From Bog-756 sp963701325 (lineage in GTDB: Bacteria; Actinomycetota; Acidimicrobiia; Acidimicrobiales; RAAP-2), in contig OY969604.1 in the NCBI GenBank assembly GCA_963701325.1, forward strand, positions 992,001 to 1,056,000: DNA of 64,000 bases, read 5' to 3'. Both the position numbers and the translations under genes were made by a program. Below, one piece after another: positions 27,832 to 37,321 of the stretch. How positions within the stretch are numbered: the stretch's first letter is position 1; every line of letters begins with the position of its first letter. The notes under the pieces were generated by a model. It had not been told where the DNA came from. It did no database searches and was given only the letters and a program-made list of their open reading frames with translations.

Positions 27832-28557
27832 TCAGGTCACCTGGCCGGTGTGGATCGAGCGCAGCCGGCGATCGAGATGGACCTCGATCGCTTCGGTGGC
27901 GAGGGCGCCGATCTCGTCGGTGACGGCCGAGCGGGGCTCGGCGAGCACCCCGGACAACCCGCCCCCGAGCGTGCGCCGCAGCAGCAGGAGCCCTTCGGGG
28001 GTGAGCGGACGTCCGCGCCGGCAGGTGCGGCAGAGCACGCCGCCCTCCAGCAGGTCGAAGGCCACCAGGAGCTCGTCTGCGTCCTGGCCGCACGAGACGC
28101 AGGCGTCGAGCACCGGTGCCGATCCCTCGAGGGCGAGCACCTTGAGGAAGAACGCCGGGGTCACCATCGGCGAGTGGTGATCGGCGAGCGCCCCGATTGC
28201 TCCGACCGCCATCTCGTAGAGCCGGGGGTTGGCGTGCCGCTCCTGGCCGACCTGGTCGACCACCTCGAGCATCGAGAGCGCGGCCGACATCCGGTCGAGG
28301 TCCTCGCGCACCGCACGGAAGGTGTCGATGGTCTCCACCTGGGTGATGGTGTCGAGGTCCCCGCGGCCCTGCCACCCGAGCAGGGCCACATGGGTCAGCG
28401 GCTCGAGCCGCGAGCCGAACTTGGAGGTCGTGCGACGCACTCCTTTGGCCACGGCCCGTACCTTGCCGTGCCGCTCCGTCATCAGCGTCACGATCCGGTC
28501 CGCCTCGCCGAGCCGGATGGTGCGCACGACCACCCCCCGATCGCGGAAGTGGGTCAT
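27832..28557 (-). CDS. recO: DNA repair protein RecO
   Basis: This 241-residue recombination mediator helps RecR load RecA onto SSB-coated single-stranded DNA. The N-terminal OB fold reads DRGVVVRTIRLGEADRIVTL, and the helical domain carries a zinc-type CVSC and CRTC pair near residues 148 and 173. ATG 28557 overlaps the stop of the upstream small membrane-protein gene (ATGA). The gene order uppS, small membrane protein, recO, hemW is compatible with other actinobacteria. Confidence 0.95.
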   Translation of the reverse strand: MTHFRDRGVVVRTIRLGEADRIVTLMTERHGKVRAVAKGVRRTTSKFGSRLEPLTHVALLGWQGRGDLDTITQVETIDTFRAVREDLDRMSAALSMLEVVDQVGQERHANPRLYEMAVGAIGALADHHSPMVTPAFFLKVLALEGSAPVLDACVSCGQDADELLVAFDLLEGGVLCRTCRRGRPLTPEGLLLLRRTLGGGLSGVLAEPRSAVTDEIGALATEAIEVHLDRRLRSIHTGQVT

Positions 28558-28838
28558 GGCGGCGTGCCGGGCTCCTCCGGGGCACTGCCGGCAACGGACC
28601 CGTCGGGGCCACTCGCCGGAGTGCTGCGGTGCCTGCGGCCGCCGAGCAGGTTGCCGGCGGCGTTGAGCCCGAGCAGGACCGGAGGGACCACGACCAGCGG
28701 GAGCACCGCCGAGAACCCGGCCATCGCCATCAGGACCACTCCGGCGTAGACGAGGAGGCCGACCACCCATCCGGTCACGATCCACACGCCCCCGACGTCA
28801 TCGGTCTGCCGGGGGCCCGGGAGACGACCGCCGCCCAT
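28554..28838 (-). CDS. Small membrane protein in the uppS-recO operon
   Basis: This 94-residue protein has two adjacent membrane segments at about residues 18-39 and 41-60, then a hydrophilic Pro/Ser/Gly-rich tail. Its ATG shares a base with the uppS TGA and its stop overlaps the recO ATG, so it is almost certainly expressed with them. The function is unknown. Confidence 0.8.
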   Translation of the reverse strand: MGGGRLPGPRQTDDVGGVWIVTGWVVGLLVYAGVVLMAMAGFSAVLPLVVVPPVLLGLNAAGNLLGGRRHRSTPASGPDGSVAGSAPEEPGTPP

Positions 28839-29608
28839 CAGGTGACCCTTCCGTACCGTCGCTGACGACGCTGGAAGGCCAGCACCGCCGCGAAGAGGTT
28901 GGCGCGGCGGAAGTCCGGCCAGAGCACGTCGTCGAAGACGAGCTCGCTGTAGGCGAGCTGCCAGAGGAGGAAGTTCGAGATCCGGTGCTCGCCCGAGGTG
29001 CGGATGACCAGATCCGGGTCGGGCTGGTCGGGGAAGTACAGACGCGAGCGGATGGCCTTCTCGGTCACCTTGTCCGGACGGACGCCGTCGGCGACCAGGT
29101 CACGCACCGCGTCGACGATCTCGGCCCGGCCGCCGTAGTTGAAGGCCATGGTCAAGGTGCACCGTCGGTTGTGCCTGGTCAACTCCGTGGACTCGTCCAT
29201 CCGCCGGAGCACCCGCTTGGGGACCCGCCAGTCGCGGCGACCCGCGAATCGGATCCGGACCCCCTTGTCATGCAGCTCGTCGCGCCGGCGGACCAGGAGG
29301 CTCTCGTTGAAGCCCATCAGGTAGCGCACCTCGTCAGGTGGCCGCCGCCAGTTCTCGGTGGAGAAGGCGTACATGGTGATCCAGGGGATGCCGAGCTCGA
29401 GGGCGCCTTCGACCGCATCGAGCAACGCTGCCTCGCCGGCCGCGTGACCCTCGGTGCGCGGCAGGCCGCGACGGGCCGCCCAGCGCCCGTTGCCGTCCAT
29501 GACGCACGCCACGTGGGTCGGGATCGGACCTCCCGAGAGGTCGGCGGGAGCGACCGCGGCTGCGGCGCCCCCTTCGCCGCCTCCGGCACCCGTCCGGTCG
29601 TCGTCCAC
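28838..29608 (-). CDS. uppS: Isoprenyl transferase (undecaprenyl diphosphate synthase type)
   Basis: This 256-residue cis-prenyltransferase adds isopentenyl units to make the long-chain polyprenyl diphosphate that carries cell-wall and polysaccharide intermediates. The catalytic Asp is in VMDGNGRWA. Other motifs are YAFSTENWRRP, LTMAFNYGGR, and the C-terminal DPDLVIRTSGEHRISNFLLW. About 28 N-terminal residues precede the core. GTG 29608 starts the eight-gene operon ending with rpoD. Actinobacteria often have two paralogs with different chain lengths, so the exact product length is not certain. Confidence 0.95.
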   Translation of the reverse strand: MDDDRTGAGGGEGGAAAAVAPADLSGGPIPTHVACVMDGNGRWAARRGLPRTEGHAAGEAALLDAVEGALELGIPWITMYAFSTENWRRPPDEVRYLMGFNESLLVRRRDELHDKGVRIRFAGRRDWRVPKRVLRRMDESTELTRHNRRCTLTMAFNYGGRAEIVDAVRDLVADGVRPDKVTEKAIRSRLYFPDQPDPDLVIRTSGEHRISNFLLWQLAYSELVFDDVLWPDFRRANLFAAVLAFQRRQRRYGRVT

Positions 29609-29707
29609 CCTGCGAACCTATCCCCTCGGCCGACGGAGCCGTCCCAACCGGTCGGGTCCGGACCCCCGGTGGTTGAGTCGGGGTCCCCCGGGGGCTAGAC
29701 CCTCCCC

Positions 29708-30466
29708 ATGACCCCCGAGGCCGCGTTGGCTATCTTCGCGGCCGGACTGGCGGCCGGCACCGTCAACGTGATCGTCGGATCGGGCTCGCTGATCACCTTT
29801 CCGACACTGCTCGCGCTCGGCTATCCACCGGTTCTGGCCAACGTGTCCAACACGGTCGGCCTGGTGCCGGGCAGCGTGAGCGCGGTCGTCTCCTACCGAC
29901 ACGAGCTGGTCGGTCAGCGGACCCGACTGCTCCGGCTCGGCTCCGCTTCGCTGACCGGAGGTGCGGCCGGCGCCGTCCTGTTGCTGACGCTGCCCCATAG
30001 CGTCTTCAAGGCGGCGGTTCCCGTGCTCATCGCCCTGGCGACCCTCCTCATGGCCGTCCAACCCAGGATCGGCCGCTGGCTCGACGCCCGCGGCGACCGC
30101 CCGCGGCACGGTGGCCCGGTCCTGCTCGCCGGCGTCTTCCTGTCCGGCATCTACGGCGGGTACTTCGGGGCCGCACAGGGAGTGATCCTCATCGCGCTGC
30201 TGGCCGTCTTCATCGACGACGACCTCCAGCGCCTCAACGGCACCAAGAACGCCCTGGCCCTCACCGTCAACGCGGTGGCCGCCGTGCTGTTCGTCCTCAC
30301 CACCGCCGTCTCCTGGTCGGTCATCGCGCTCATCGCCACCGGGTCGGCGATCGGTGGACAGCTCGGCGGACACCTCGGCCGCCGGCTGCCCGCGGCCGTG
30401 CTGCGCTGGTGCATCGTGACGGTCGGGACCGGGGTGGCCCTCGGGCTCGCGGTCGAGTGGCACTGA
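29708..30466 (+). CDS. TauE/SafE (TSUP) family membrane transporter
   Basis: This 252-residue protein has about seven to eight membrane helices and the two internal repeats of the TSUP family. The first has AGTVNVIVGSGSLITFPTLL and the second GIYGGYFGAAQGVILIALL, the GxG-rich loops conserved in each half. Family members export sulfite, sulfoacetate or other anions; the substrate cannot be told. The gene is divergent from uppS with about 100 bases between. Confidence 0.9.
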   Translation: MTPEAALAIFAAGLAAGTVNVIVGSGSLITFPTLLALGYPPVLANVSNTVGLVPGSVSAVVSYRHELVGQRTRLLRLGSASLTGGAAGAVLLLTLPHSVFKAAVPVLIALATLLMAVQPRIGRWLDARGDRPRHGGPVLLAGVFLSGIYGGYFGAAQGVILIALLAVFIDDDLQRLNGTKNALALTVNAVAAVLFVLTTAVSWSVIALIATGSAIGGQLGGHLGRRLPAAVLRWCIVTVGTGVALGLAVEWH

Positions 30467-30551
30467 GCGCGCGCCCCTGTGCGCGCATCCGGCGGGGTGG
30501 ACGGCGCCCGGCCGGCGCAGGACCGTCGGAGTTGCCCGGTAGTGTCGGCCA

Positions 30552-32576
30552 ATGCCCGACGAGGTGACCGCCACCCTGGCCGAGGTCGCCGCTCGGCTGC
30601 CCGGGGGCGGTGAGGCCCGCTCGGGTCAGGCGGAGATGGCGCGTGCCGTCGCCGCCGGGGTGGCCGAGCGTCGCCACCTCGTGGTCCAGGCCGGCACGGG
30701 GACCGGCAAGTCGCTCGCCTACCTGGTGCCCGCCGCCCTCTCCGGCGAACGGGTGGTGGTGGCCACCGCGACCAAAGCCCTCCAGGACCAGCTCGCATCG
30801 AAGGATCTGCCCCTCGTCGCCGACTCCATCGCGAGTGGCCTCTCCTTCGCCGTGCTCAAGGGACGGAGCAACTATCTCTGCGTGCAGCGGGTCTCCGAGA
30901 TCGGGGGGCGCGGCGAGCAGCTGACCCTCTCCGCGGCGTCGGCCGACCCGCCTGACGCTGACGACCCGCTCCGGGCGCGGGCCGCGGAGGACCCCGCTGA
31001 TCCGGGCGGCCTCGCGGACCAGGTACGGCACCTGGTCCGTTGGGCGGACGACACCACCACCGGAGACCGGGCCGAGCTCCCCTTCGAGCCCCACTTCCGT
31101 GCCTGGGCGATGGTCTCGACGACCGCCCGCGAGTGCCCGGGCGCCTTCCGCTGCCCGTCCGGACGGGACTGCTTCGCCGAGGAGGCTCGGAATCGGGCCG
31201 CCGAGGCGGACGTGGTGGTGGTCAACACCCATCTCTACGGCGCGCACCTGGCCAGCGGGGGCGCGGTGCTCCCGGCCCACACGGTGGTCGTCTTCGACGA
31301 GGCGCACGAGGTCGAGGACGTGATGACCGACTCGCTCGGTCTCGAGGTCGGGCCCGGTCGCTTCCGTGCCCTGGCCGGTGCGGCCCGCCCGATGCTGTCC
31401 GACACGGACACGGCCGCGGCTCGCGCGCTCGACGACGTGTCCGACCTCGCCGACGCACTCGCCCGGGCGCTCCGGCCCTGGGCGGGACGTCGCATCCCAC
31501 CGGGCGCCCGTCCCGTACCCGCTCCGCCTGCCGGGGGCGTCGTGGACGGCCCGGCGACCGGCGACCCCGACGTCGGCAGCGTCCTGGCCCTGGCCTCGGG
31601 CCGGGTCGGGCGTCTCGTCGACAGCCTCCGCCAGGCCGATCGCGAGGCCGGCGAGCAGGAGCCGACCGACAGGCGCGCCCGACGCGACCGGGTGCTCCTC
31701 GCCGCCGGCCACCTGGCCTCGGACCTCGCGCGTCTGGCCTCGCCGACCGACGACGAGGTGGTCTGGGTGGAGGACGACCAGCGGGGCGCCTCACTGCGGC
31801 TCTCCCCGGTCGACGTCGGTCCTGTGCTCGCCGAGCAGCTCTGGGGAACGGTCACCGGGGTGCTCACCTCGGCCACGATTCCGCTCGGGCTCGTCGAGCG
31901 CCTCGGGATGCCGGAGGCGACCGACGTCCTCGACGTCGGGAGCCCGTTCGCCTACCGCGAGCACGCCCTGCTCTACGTGGCCCGGACCCTGCCCGACCGG
32001 CGACGGCCCGAGTCGGAGCCCGCCCTCCACGACGAGCTCGAGATCCTCGTCACCGCTGCCGGCGGACGCACCCTGGCCCTGTTCACCAGTTGGCGGGCCA
32101 TGCGTGCCGCCGCCGAGGTCTTGGCTGCGCGGGTGCCCTTTCCGATCCTGACCCAGTCGGACCTGCCCAAGCCGGCCCTGCTCGAGGCGTTCCGGTCCGA
32201 CGAGGCGGCCTGCCTCTTCGCGACGCTCGGGTTCTGGCAGGGGGTCGACGTGGTCGGGCGCACCCTCAGCCTGGTCACGATCGACCGGATCCCCTTCCCC
32301 CGCCCCGACGACCCCGTGCTCGAGGCGCGCCGAGAGCGTGCCGGGCCCGGCGCCTTCTCCATCGTGGACCTCCCCCGCGCAGGGACCCTCCTGGCCCAGG
32401 GTGCCGGACGGCTCATCCGCACGGCCACCGACCGCGGGGTGGTCGCCGTGCTCGACAGCCGCCTGGCCACCGCCCGCTATCGCGGCGCGCTCCTGACCCG
32501 GGTGCCCCCGATGCGCCGCAGCGTCGACCGGGGCGAGGTCGTCGCGTTCCTGCGGACCGTGACCGCCGAGACATGA
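30552..32576 (+). CDS. DinG/XPD-type ATP-dependent DNA helicase
   Basis: This 674-residue superfamily 2 helicase has Walker A QAGTGTGKSLAYLVP near residue 46, motif Ia TATKALQDQL, and the DEAH box in VVFDEAHEVED. Four cysteines typical of the iron-sulfur cluster lie between them (C116, then the CPGAFRCPSGRDC group). Motifs V and VI are GFWQGVDVVG and QGAGRLIR. It would unwind DNA or R-loops 5' to 3', as DinG and YoaA do in damage tolerance. ATG 30552 is the first in the frame. It is followed by a glycosyltransferase 52 bases later. Confidence 0.93.
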   Translation: MPDEVTATLAEVAARLPGGGEARSGQAEMARAVAAGVAERRHLVVQAGTGTGKSLAYLVPAALSGERVVVATATKALQDQLASKDLPLVADSIASGLSFAVLKGRSNYLCVQRVSEIGGRGEQLTLSAASADPPDADDPLRARAAEDPADPGGLADQVRHLVRWADDTTTGDRAELPFEPHFRAWAMVSTTARECPGAFRCPSGRDCFAEEARNRAAEADVVVVNTHLYGAHLASGGAVLPAHTVVVFDEAHEVEDVMTDSLGLEVGPGRFRALAGAARPMLSDTDTAAARALDDVSDLADALARALRPWAGRRIPPGARPVPAPPAGGVVDGPATGDPDVGSVLALASGRVGRLVDSLRQADREAGEQEPTDRRARRDRVLLAAGHLASDLARLASPTDDEVVWVEDDQRGASLRLSPVDVGPVLAEQLWGTVTGVLTSATIPLGLVERLGMPEATDVLDVGSPFAYREHALLYVARTLPDRRRPESEPALHDELEILVTAAGGRTLALFTSWRAMRAAAEVLAARVPFPILTQSDLPKPALLEAFRSDEAACLFATLGFWQGVDVVGRTLSLVTIDRIPFPRPDDPVLEARRERAGPGAFSIVDLPRAGTLLAQGAGRLIRTATDRGVVAVLDSRLATARYRGALLTRVPPMRRSVDRGEVVAFLRTVTAET

Positions 32577-32628
32577 CCGGCGCCCGGCGCTGGTCCCGGA
32601 CCGGAGTCGCCAATAGGCTCGGTCGGCT

Positions 32629-33530
32629 ATGGACCACCCTCCGCTGGTCAGCGTGGTGCTGGCGACCAACCGGTCGGGTCCCTTCCTCGGTATCGCCCTC
32701 GACGCACTGGCCGCCCAGACCTGGACCGAGTGGGAGTTGGTCATCGTCGACGACGGCGCACCGGAGCCCGGAGCCCTCGATCTGGCGGCGGCCGGGCTTC
32801 CCCGCACGCGGGTCGTCCACCAGGACAACGCCGGGGTCAGCGTGGCCCGCAACGTCGGCATCGCGCACAGCAACGGCACGTACCTGACCTTCCTCGACGA
32901 CGACGACGTGTGGGAGCCCGAACGGCTGCGGCGCGGGGTCGGCGCGTTCGACGGGAGGCCGGACGCCGTCGCCTCCTACACCCAGTGGGACGTCATCGAC
33001 GGTCAGGGTCGCGCCGTCGCGCCCGGGAGCTGTGCGCCGGGGACCTGCGGGCGTTCCTGCGCCTCGACGCCCGGGCACCGCTCCCAACCCTGATGGTCAC
33101 CCGGGAGGCGCTCGCCCGGGCGGGTCCCTTCCATCCCATGCTGACCCTGGGCGAGGACCTCGACCTCGTCTACCGCCTGGCGCGGATCGGGGCCTTCGTG
33201 TTGGTCCCCGACGTTCTCGTGCACTACCGCCGCCACGACGACAACGTCACGAACGACCACCGGACGTCAGCGCTGGCCTCGGTGCGGGCGCTGCGCATCC
33301 AGCAGTGGTGGTCGGCCGACCGGGGCGAGATCGCCCTGCTCGACGACACCGCCCTCGGCATACGCCGGACGCGTGGATACTGGACCCAGGTGCTCGTGCA
33401 GGGGTCGGCCCACGCGCTGCGCCGCGGCCGCCTGCGGGAAGCCGGTCGGTCCGCTGCTTTCGTGGCCCGGCACGATCCCTGGCGCGGGCTCCGCTCGCTG
33501 GCAACTCTGGCCCGCAGACCGGGCCGCTGA
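32629..33530 (+). pseudogene. GT2-family glycosyltransferase, frameshifted
   Basis: Two frames make a family 2 glycosyltransferase of about 300 residues. The first frame (ATG 32629) has VSVVLATNRSGPFLGIALDAL, VIVDDG, NAGVSVARNVGIAHS and the metal-binding FLDDDDVWEPE. After GQGRAVA, near 33017-33030, one base is missing and the rest continues in another frame with LMVTREALARAG and the catalytic LGEDLDLVYRLAR. It would transfer a sugar from a nucleotide donor. It stands alone between dinG and era and is remote from the polysaccharide locus. Confidence 0.85.
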
Positions 33531-33548
33531 CCGGATGCCGGGCTGCGG

Positions 33549-34487
33549 TCAGAGGCCGAGCCGGTCGAGGGCATCCTCGCGGTGCTGCCAGCGCTTCTCG
33601 ACCCGGACGAAGAGCTCGAGGTAGGCCCCCTCCGGCATCTGGCGGCGCACCGCGGTGCCGACCTCCTTCAGGGTGGTGCCGCCCTTGCCGATGACGATGC
33701 CCTTCTGCGAGTCGCGCTCGACCAGGATCTCGCAGCGCACCCGCGGCCACTCCCACTCGGTGACCCGGCAGGCGATGCTGTGCGGGAGCTCGTCGACCAC
33801 CCGACGGAGCAGCTCCTCGCGGACCAGGTCGGCCACCCAGAATGCCTCTGCCACGTCGGTGACCATGCCCTCGGGGTAGTACCGCGGCCCTTCGGGCATC
33901 CGGGCGACCACGCTCTCGACGAGCGCCTCGACGCCTTCGCCGCTCGCGGCGGAGAGCGGGAAGTACTCGACCGGGACGGGCGGCCCGCCCTCCTCCGCGT
34001 CGAGTCCATCGATGACCTCGGCGACCTCGGTCAGGTGAGTGAGCACCTCGTTCCCGCCGACCCGGTCGATCTTGTTGACCACCACCAGGAGGGCCGGCCC
34101 GGCGCCCCTCGCCCCGTCGGTGGGCGCCGCACGCGCCATCGACCGCACCCGCTTCGCCGAGCGGGCGAGCACCATCCGGTCACCGGGGCCGACCGCGCCC
34201 GTGGCCTCGACCAGCGCCACCACCGCGTCCACGTCGTCGAGCGAGGCGGTCGCCGACTCGTTCATCCGCTCACCGAGCGCGGTGCGCGGCTTGTGGATCC
34301 CCGGGGTGTCGACGAAGACGATCTGGGCATCACCGCGGGTGAGGACCCCCCGGACCTGGGAGCGGGTCGTGTTGGGCCGGGGCGAGGTGATGGTCACCTT
34401 CTGGCCGACCACTGCGTTGACCAGGGTCGACTTTCCCACGTTGGGGCGGCCGACCACGGCCACGAACCCGGAGCGGAACGGGGTCAC
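33549..34487 (-). CDS. era: GTPase Era
   Basis: This 312-residue GTPase checks 16S rRNA 3'-end processing and 30S assembly. G1 is GRPNVGKST near residue 11, G3 is VDTPG, and G4 is NKIDR. The C-terminal KH domain carries the RNA-binding loop VIGKGGTTLKEVG. GTG 34487 overlaps the stop of the CNNM-type gene (GTGA). It is the last gene of the phoH, ybeY, CNNM, era operon, all of which except CNNM act in ribosome maturation. Confidence 0.97.
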   Translation of the reverse strand: MTPFRSGFVAVVGRPNVGKSTLVNAVVGQKVTITSPRPNTTRSQVRGVLTRGDAQIVFVDTPGIHKPRTALGERMNESATASLDDVDAVVALVEATGAVGPGDRMVLARSAKRVRSMARAAPTDGARGAGPALLVVVNKIDRVGGNEVLTHLTEVAEVIDGLDAEEGGPPVPVEYFPLSAASGEGVEALVESVVARMPEGPRYYPEGMVTDVAEAFWVADLVREELLRRVVDELPHSIACRVTEWEWPRVRCEILVERDSQKGIVIGKGGTTLKEVGTAVRRQMPEGAYLELFVRVEKRWQHREDALDRLGL

Positions 34488-35767
34488 CCGCCCTCCGCAG
34501 CGGACCCCGCCACCGGCACGATGCGCACCCGCTCGATCCGCCGTCCGTTGACCCGGTCGACGACCAGGCGGAGGCCGTCCGCGGTGACCGACTCGCCCGC
34601 CACCGGCACGTGGCCGAGCAGGTCGAAGACCAGACCGCCGACGGTGTCCCACGCCCCGGTTGGCAGGCTGGCGTCGATGAGATCGTTGACCTCGTCGACG
34701 GCCAACCGGGCGCTGACCCGCAGCTCGCCGGAGGCCAGGTGCTCGACCGGAGCCTCCTCGACGTCGAACTCGTCGACGATCTCCCCCACCAGTTCCTCGA
34801 TGAGGTCCTCGAGGGTCACCAGCCCTGCGGTCCCGCCGTACTCGTTCACCACGATGGCCAGGTGGAACTTTTCGGCCTGCATCTCGCGGATGAGCGAGGA
34901 GACCCGTTTGGTCTCGGGTACGAAGTGGGCGGCCCGCAGGTGGTCGCCGACCGGCTCGCCCTCCTGTCCGGCCCGCACCGCGCGGATCATGTCCCGTGTG
35001 TAGGCGACCCCGGCCACGTCGTCGATCTGCTGCTCGACGACAGGCATCCGGCTGAAGCCGGCCTCGAGGGCGCGCTCGAGCGCCGCCTCGACCGTCTCGT
35101 CGGTCGCGATGGCCACCATGTCGGTACGGGGCACCATCACCTCGCGCACCACGGTGTCGCCGAACTCGATGATCGAATGGATGAGCGCGCGCTCCTCGGT
35201 CTCGATGACGTCCCCCTCGACGGCCACGTCGGCCATGGCGAGCAGTTCGGACTCGGTGACACCGGAGCCGAGATACCCGGTCTGGTCGCCGATGAACACG
35301 TTGGCCAGACCGATCAGGCCGGTCGAGATCATCCGGATGGGCCAGAAGTGGATGACCGACGAGACAACAGGTGCGCTCAACAACGCGGCCCGCTCTGGGT
35401 GGTGGACCGCCCAGTTCTTCGGAACGGCCTCGGCGAAGACGAAGATGACCACGATCTCGAACACGGTGGCCGCCACCACCCCCCACGCCCCGAACCACCG
35501 CACCGCCAGGATGCCGACCAGTGTGGCCACCACGAGTTGGCAGATGAGCACGAGCAGGAGCACCGGGTTGAGGAATCCCTGGGGATCCTCGGTGAGACGG
35601 ACCAGGACCTTGGCCCCCCGCCGCCCGTCGTCGGCCAGGCTCAACGCCTTGGCACGGGTGGTGCGCACGAGGCTGGTCTCGGCGAGCGCCAACAGGGCCG
35701 AGGCGAACAACAGGACCAGGACCACGATGACGAGGACCAGGTCCTCCGGGGTGAACGTGGCGGTCAC
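34484..35767 (-). CDS. CNNM/CorC-type transporter-associated protein
   Basis: This 427-residue protein has an N-terminal DUF21 membrane domain (about residues 1-190, four helices, including ALLALAETSLVRTTRAKAL). Two CBS domains follow at about 215-340 and a CorC_HlyC domain at about 345-425. Such proteins are linked to magnesium/cobalt efflux; older annotations call them hemolysins, which is not supported here. GTG 35767 overlaps the ybeY stop. Confidence 0.94.
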   Translation of the reverse strand: MTATFTPEDLVLVIVVLVLLFASALLALAETSLVRTTRAKALSLADDGRRGAKVLVRLTEDPQGFLNPVLLLVLICQLVVATLVGILAVRWFGAWGVVAATVFEIVVIFVFAEAVPKNWAVHHPERAALLSAPVVSSVIHFWPIRMISTGLIGLANVFIGDQTGYLGSGVTESELLAMADVAVEGDVIETEERALIHSIIEFGDTVVREVMVPRTDMVAIATDETVEAALERALEAGFSRMPVVEQQIDDVAGVAYTRDMIRAVRAGQEGEPVGDHLRAAHFVPETKRVSSLIREMQAEKFHLAIVVNEYGGTAGLVTLEDLIEELVGEIVDEFDVEEAPVEHLASGELRVSARLAVDEVNDLIDASLPTGAWDTVGGLVFDLLGHVPVAGESVTADGLRLVVDRVNGRRIERVRIVPVAGSAAEGG

Positions 35768-36288
35768 CGGGACGGGTCGAGCAGCGGGGGGACGCGGTGG
35801 AAGCGGTCGAGGAGCTGTTGCTCGCGCCGCTCCATGCGCTCGGCCTCCTCGTCGACGACGTGGTCCATCCCGAGCAGGTGGAGGATCCCATGGACGACGA
35901 GCAGGGCGATCTCGTCGTCGAAGGTGACCCCGTGGTCGACAGCGTTGGCGGCGGCCACCGCCGGGCAGATCACCACGTCGCCGAGAAGGAGCCTGCGGCC
36001 GCTGTCCGCCTCGATCGAGGCGGGACCGGTCCCGCCCTCGTCGGGTGAACGCCCGCTCCGGTCGACCTCGTCCTCGATGGGGAACGAGAGCACGTCGGTG
36101 GGCCCCTCCTTGCCCAGGAACCGCTCGTTGAGGGCGGCGACCGCGTCGGGGTCCACGAAGAGAAGCGAGACCTCGGTGTCCGAGGTGATCCCTTCGGCCA
36201 TCAGCACCGAGCGCGCAAGGGCCGCCCAGCGCTCCACGTTGACCGGGTGCTCGACCTGCTCGTCCGCCGCGAAGATGTCAAGCGTCAT
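35764..36288 (-). CDS. ybeY: Endoribonuclease YbeY
   Basis: This 174-residue zinc-dependent RNase acts in 16S rRNA 3' processing and ribosome quality control. The metal-binding signature HGILHLLGMDH (Hx3Hx5H) is near residues 132-142. A conserved SFP strand precedes it. ATG 36288 is chosen because the upstream part of the open frame overlaps phoH by more than 180 bases; from ATG the overlap is 11 bases. It ends in a GTGA overlap with the CNNM-type gene. Confidence 0.95.
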   Translation of the reverse strand: MTLDIFAADEQVEHPVNVERWAALARSVLMAEGITSDTEVSLLFVDPDAVAALNERFLGKEGPTDVLSFPIEDEVDRSGRSPDEGGTGPASIEADSGRRLLLGDVVICPAVAAANAVDHGVTFDDEIALLVVHGILHLLGMDHVVDEEAERMERREQQLLDRFHRVPPLLDPSR

Positions 36289-37243
36289 CGTGCCCCCGGC
36301 CGTCCGACTGGCGTTCGTAGGCGGAGACGATGTCCGCCACGATCCGGTGACGGACGACATCACGGGCTCCCAGGTGGACGAATGCGAGGTCGGGCACGCC
36401 GCCCAGCACCTGCTCGAGGCCGACCAGGCCGGAGCGGCCCCCGGGGACGTCGATCTGGGTGATGTCACCGGTGACCACCGCCTTCGAGCCGAACCCGATC
36501 CGGGTGAGGAACATCTTCATCTGCTCCGGGCTCGTGTTCTGGGCCTCGTCCAGGATGAGGAACGAGTCGTTGAGGGTGCGGCCGCGCATGAATGCCAGCG
36601 GGGCCACCTCGACCGTCCCCTTGTCGATGAGCCGCTGGGCCCCTTCGGCGTCGAGCAGGTCGTGGAGGGCGTCATAGAGCGGACGGAGGTATGGGTCGAC
36701 CTTCGCCATCATGTCCCCGGGCAGGAAGCCCAGCCGCTCTCCCGCCTCGACGGCCGGCCGGGTCAGGATGATCCTGCTGACCTGGCGCGCCTGGAGTGCC
36801 TGGACGGCCAGGGCGACGGCCAGGTAGGACTTCCCGGTCCCCGCCGGCCCGATCCCGAAGGTCACGATGTTGCGGGCGATGGCGTCCGCATAGCGCTTCT
36901 GCCCGCTCGTCTTCGGGCGCACCGCCCGCCCGCGCGACGAGCGCAGCAGCTCCGAGGTGAGAACCTCCGAGGGTCGGACGTCGTCGTGGAGCATGTCGAT
37001 GGTCCGGGAGACCTGCACGGCGTCGAGACCCTGGCCCGACTCGAGGAGGATGATCAACTCCTCGAACAGAGCGGCGACCCGGTCCGCGCTCGCGCCCTCG
37101 ATCGAGATCTCGTTGCCCCGAACCGCGATCCGGACATCGTCGAACGTCCCCTCGATGAGGCGGAGCAACTCGTCCCGTTGACCGAGGAGTCCGGCCATGA
37201 GGTGGTTGCCGGGAACGAGGATCTTGACCGGGGTGCCTGCCAC
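36278..37243 (-). CDS. phoH: PhoH-like ATPase
   Basis: This 321-residue protein has a small N-terminal KH-like domain and a P-loop ATPase domain. Walker A is GPAGTGKSYLAVALA near residue 131, Walker B is LILDEAQN, and TGDITQIDVPGGRSGL is the family motif. PhoH is usually paired with YbeY, and a role in RNA metabolism is likely. It starts the operon with ybeY, CNNM and era, 79 bases after the HIT gene in the same direction. Confidence 0.95.
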   Translation of the reverse strand: MAGTPVKILVPGNHLMAGLLGQRDELLRLIEGTFDDVRIAVRGNEISIEGASADRVAALFEELIILLESGQGLDAVQVSRTIDMLHDDVRPSEVLTSELLRSSRGRAVRPKTSGQKRYADAIARNIVTFGIGPAGTGKSYLAVALAVQALQARQVSRIILTRPAVEAGERLGFLPGDMMAKVDPYLRPLYDALHDLLDAEGAQRLIDKGTVEVAPLAFMRGRTLNDSFLILDEAQNTSPEQMKMFLTRIGFGSKAVVTGDITQIDVPGGRSGLVGLEQVLGGVPDLAFVHLGARDVVRHRIVADIVSAYERQSDGRGHDDA

Positions 37244-37321
37244 GTGCGTTCTCCCGATGACCCTACCAGCGGCCCGGGTCGCCGATGCCGGAGCGGCGCC
37301 GCTCCGGGGCGCTCCTACAGA

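Noticed and set aside
34484..35767. Hemolysin
   Set aside because: The DUF21-CBS-CorC layout is that of CNNM/CorC proteins; hemolytic activity is not supported.
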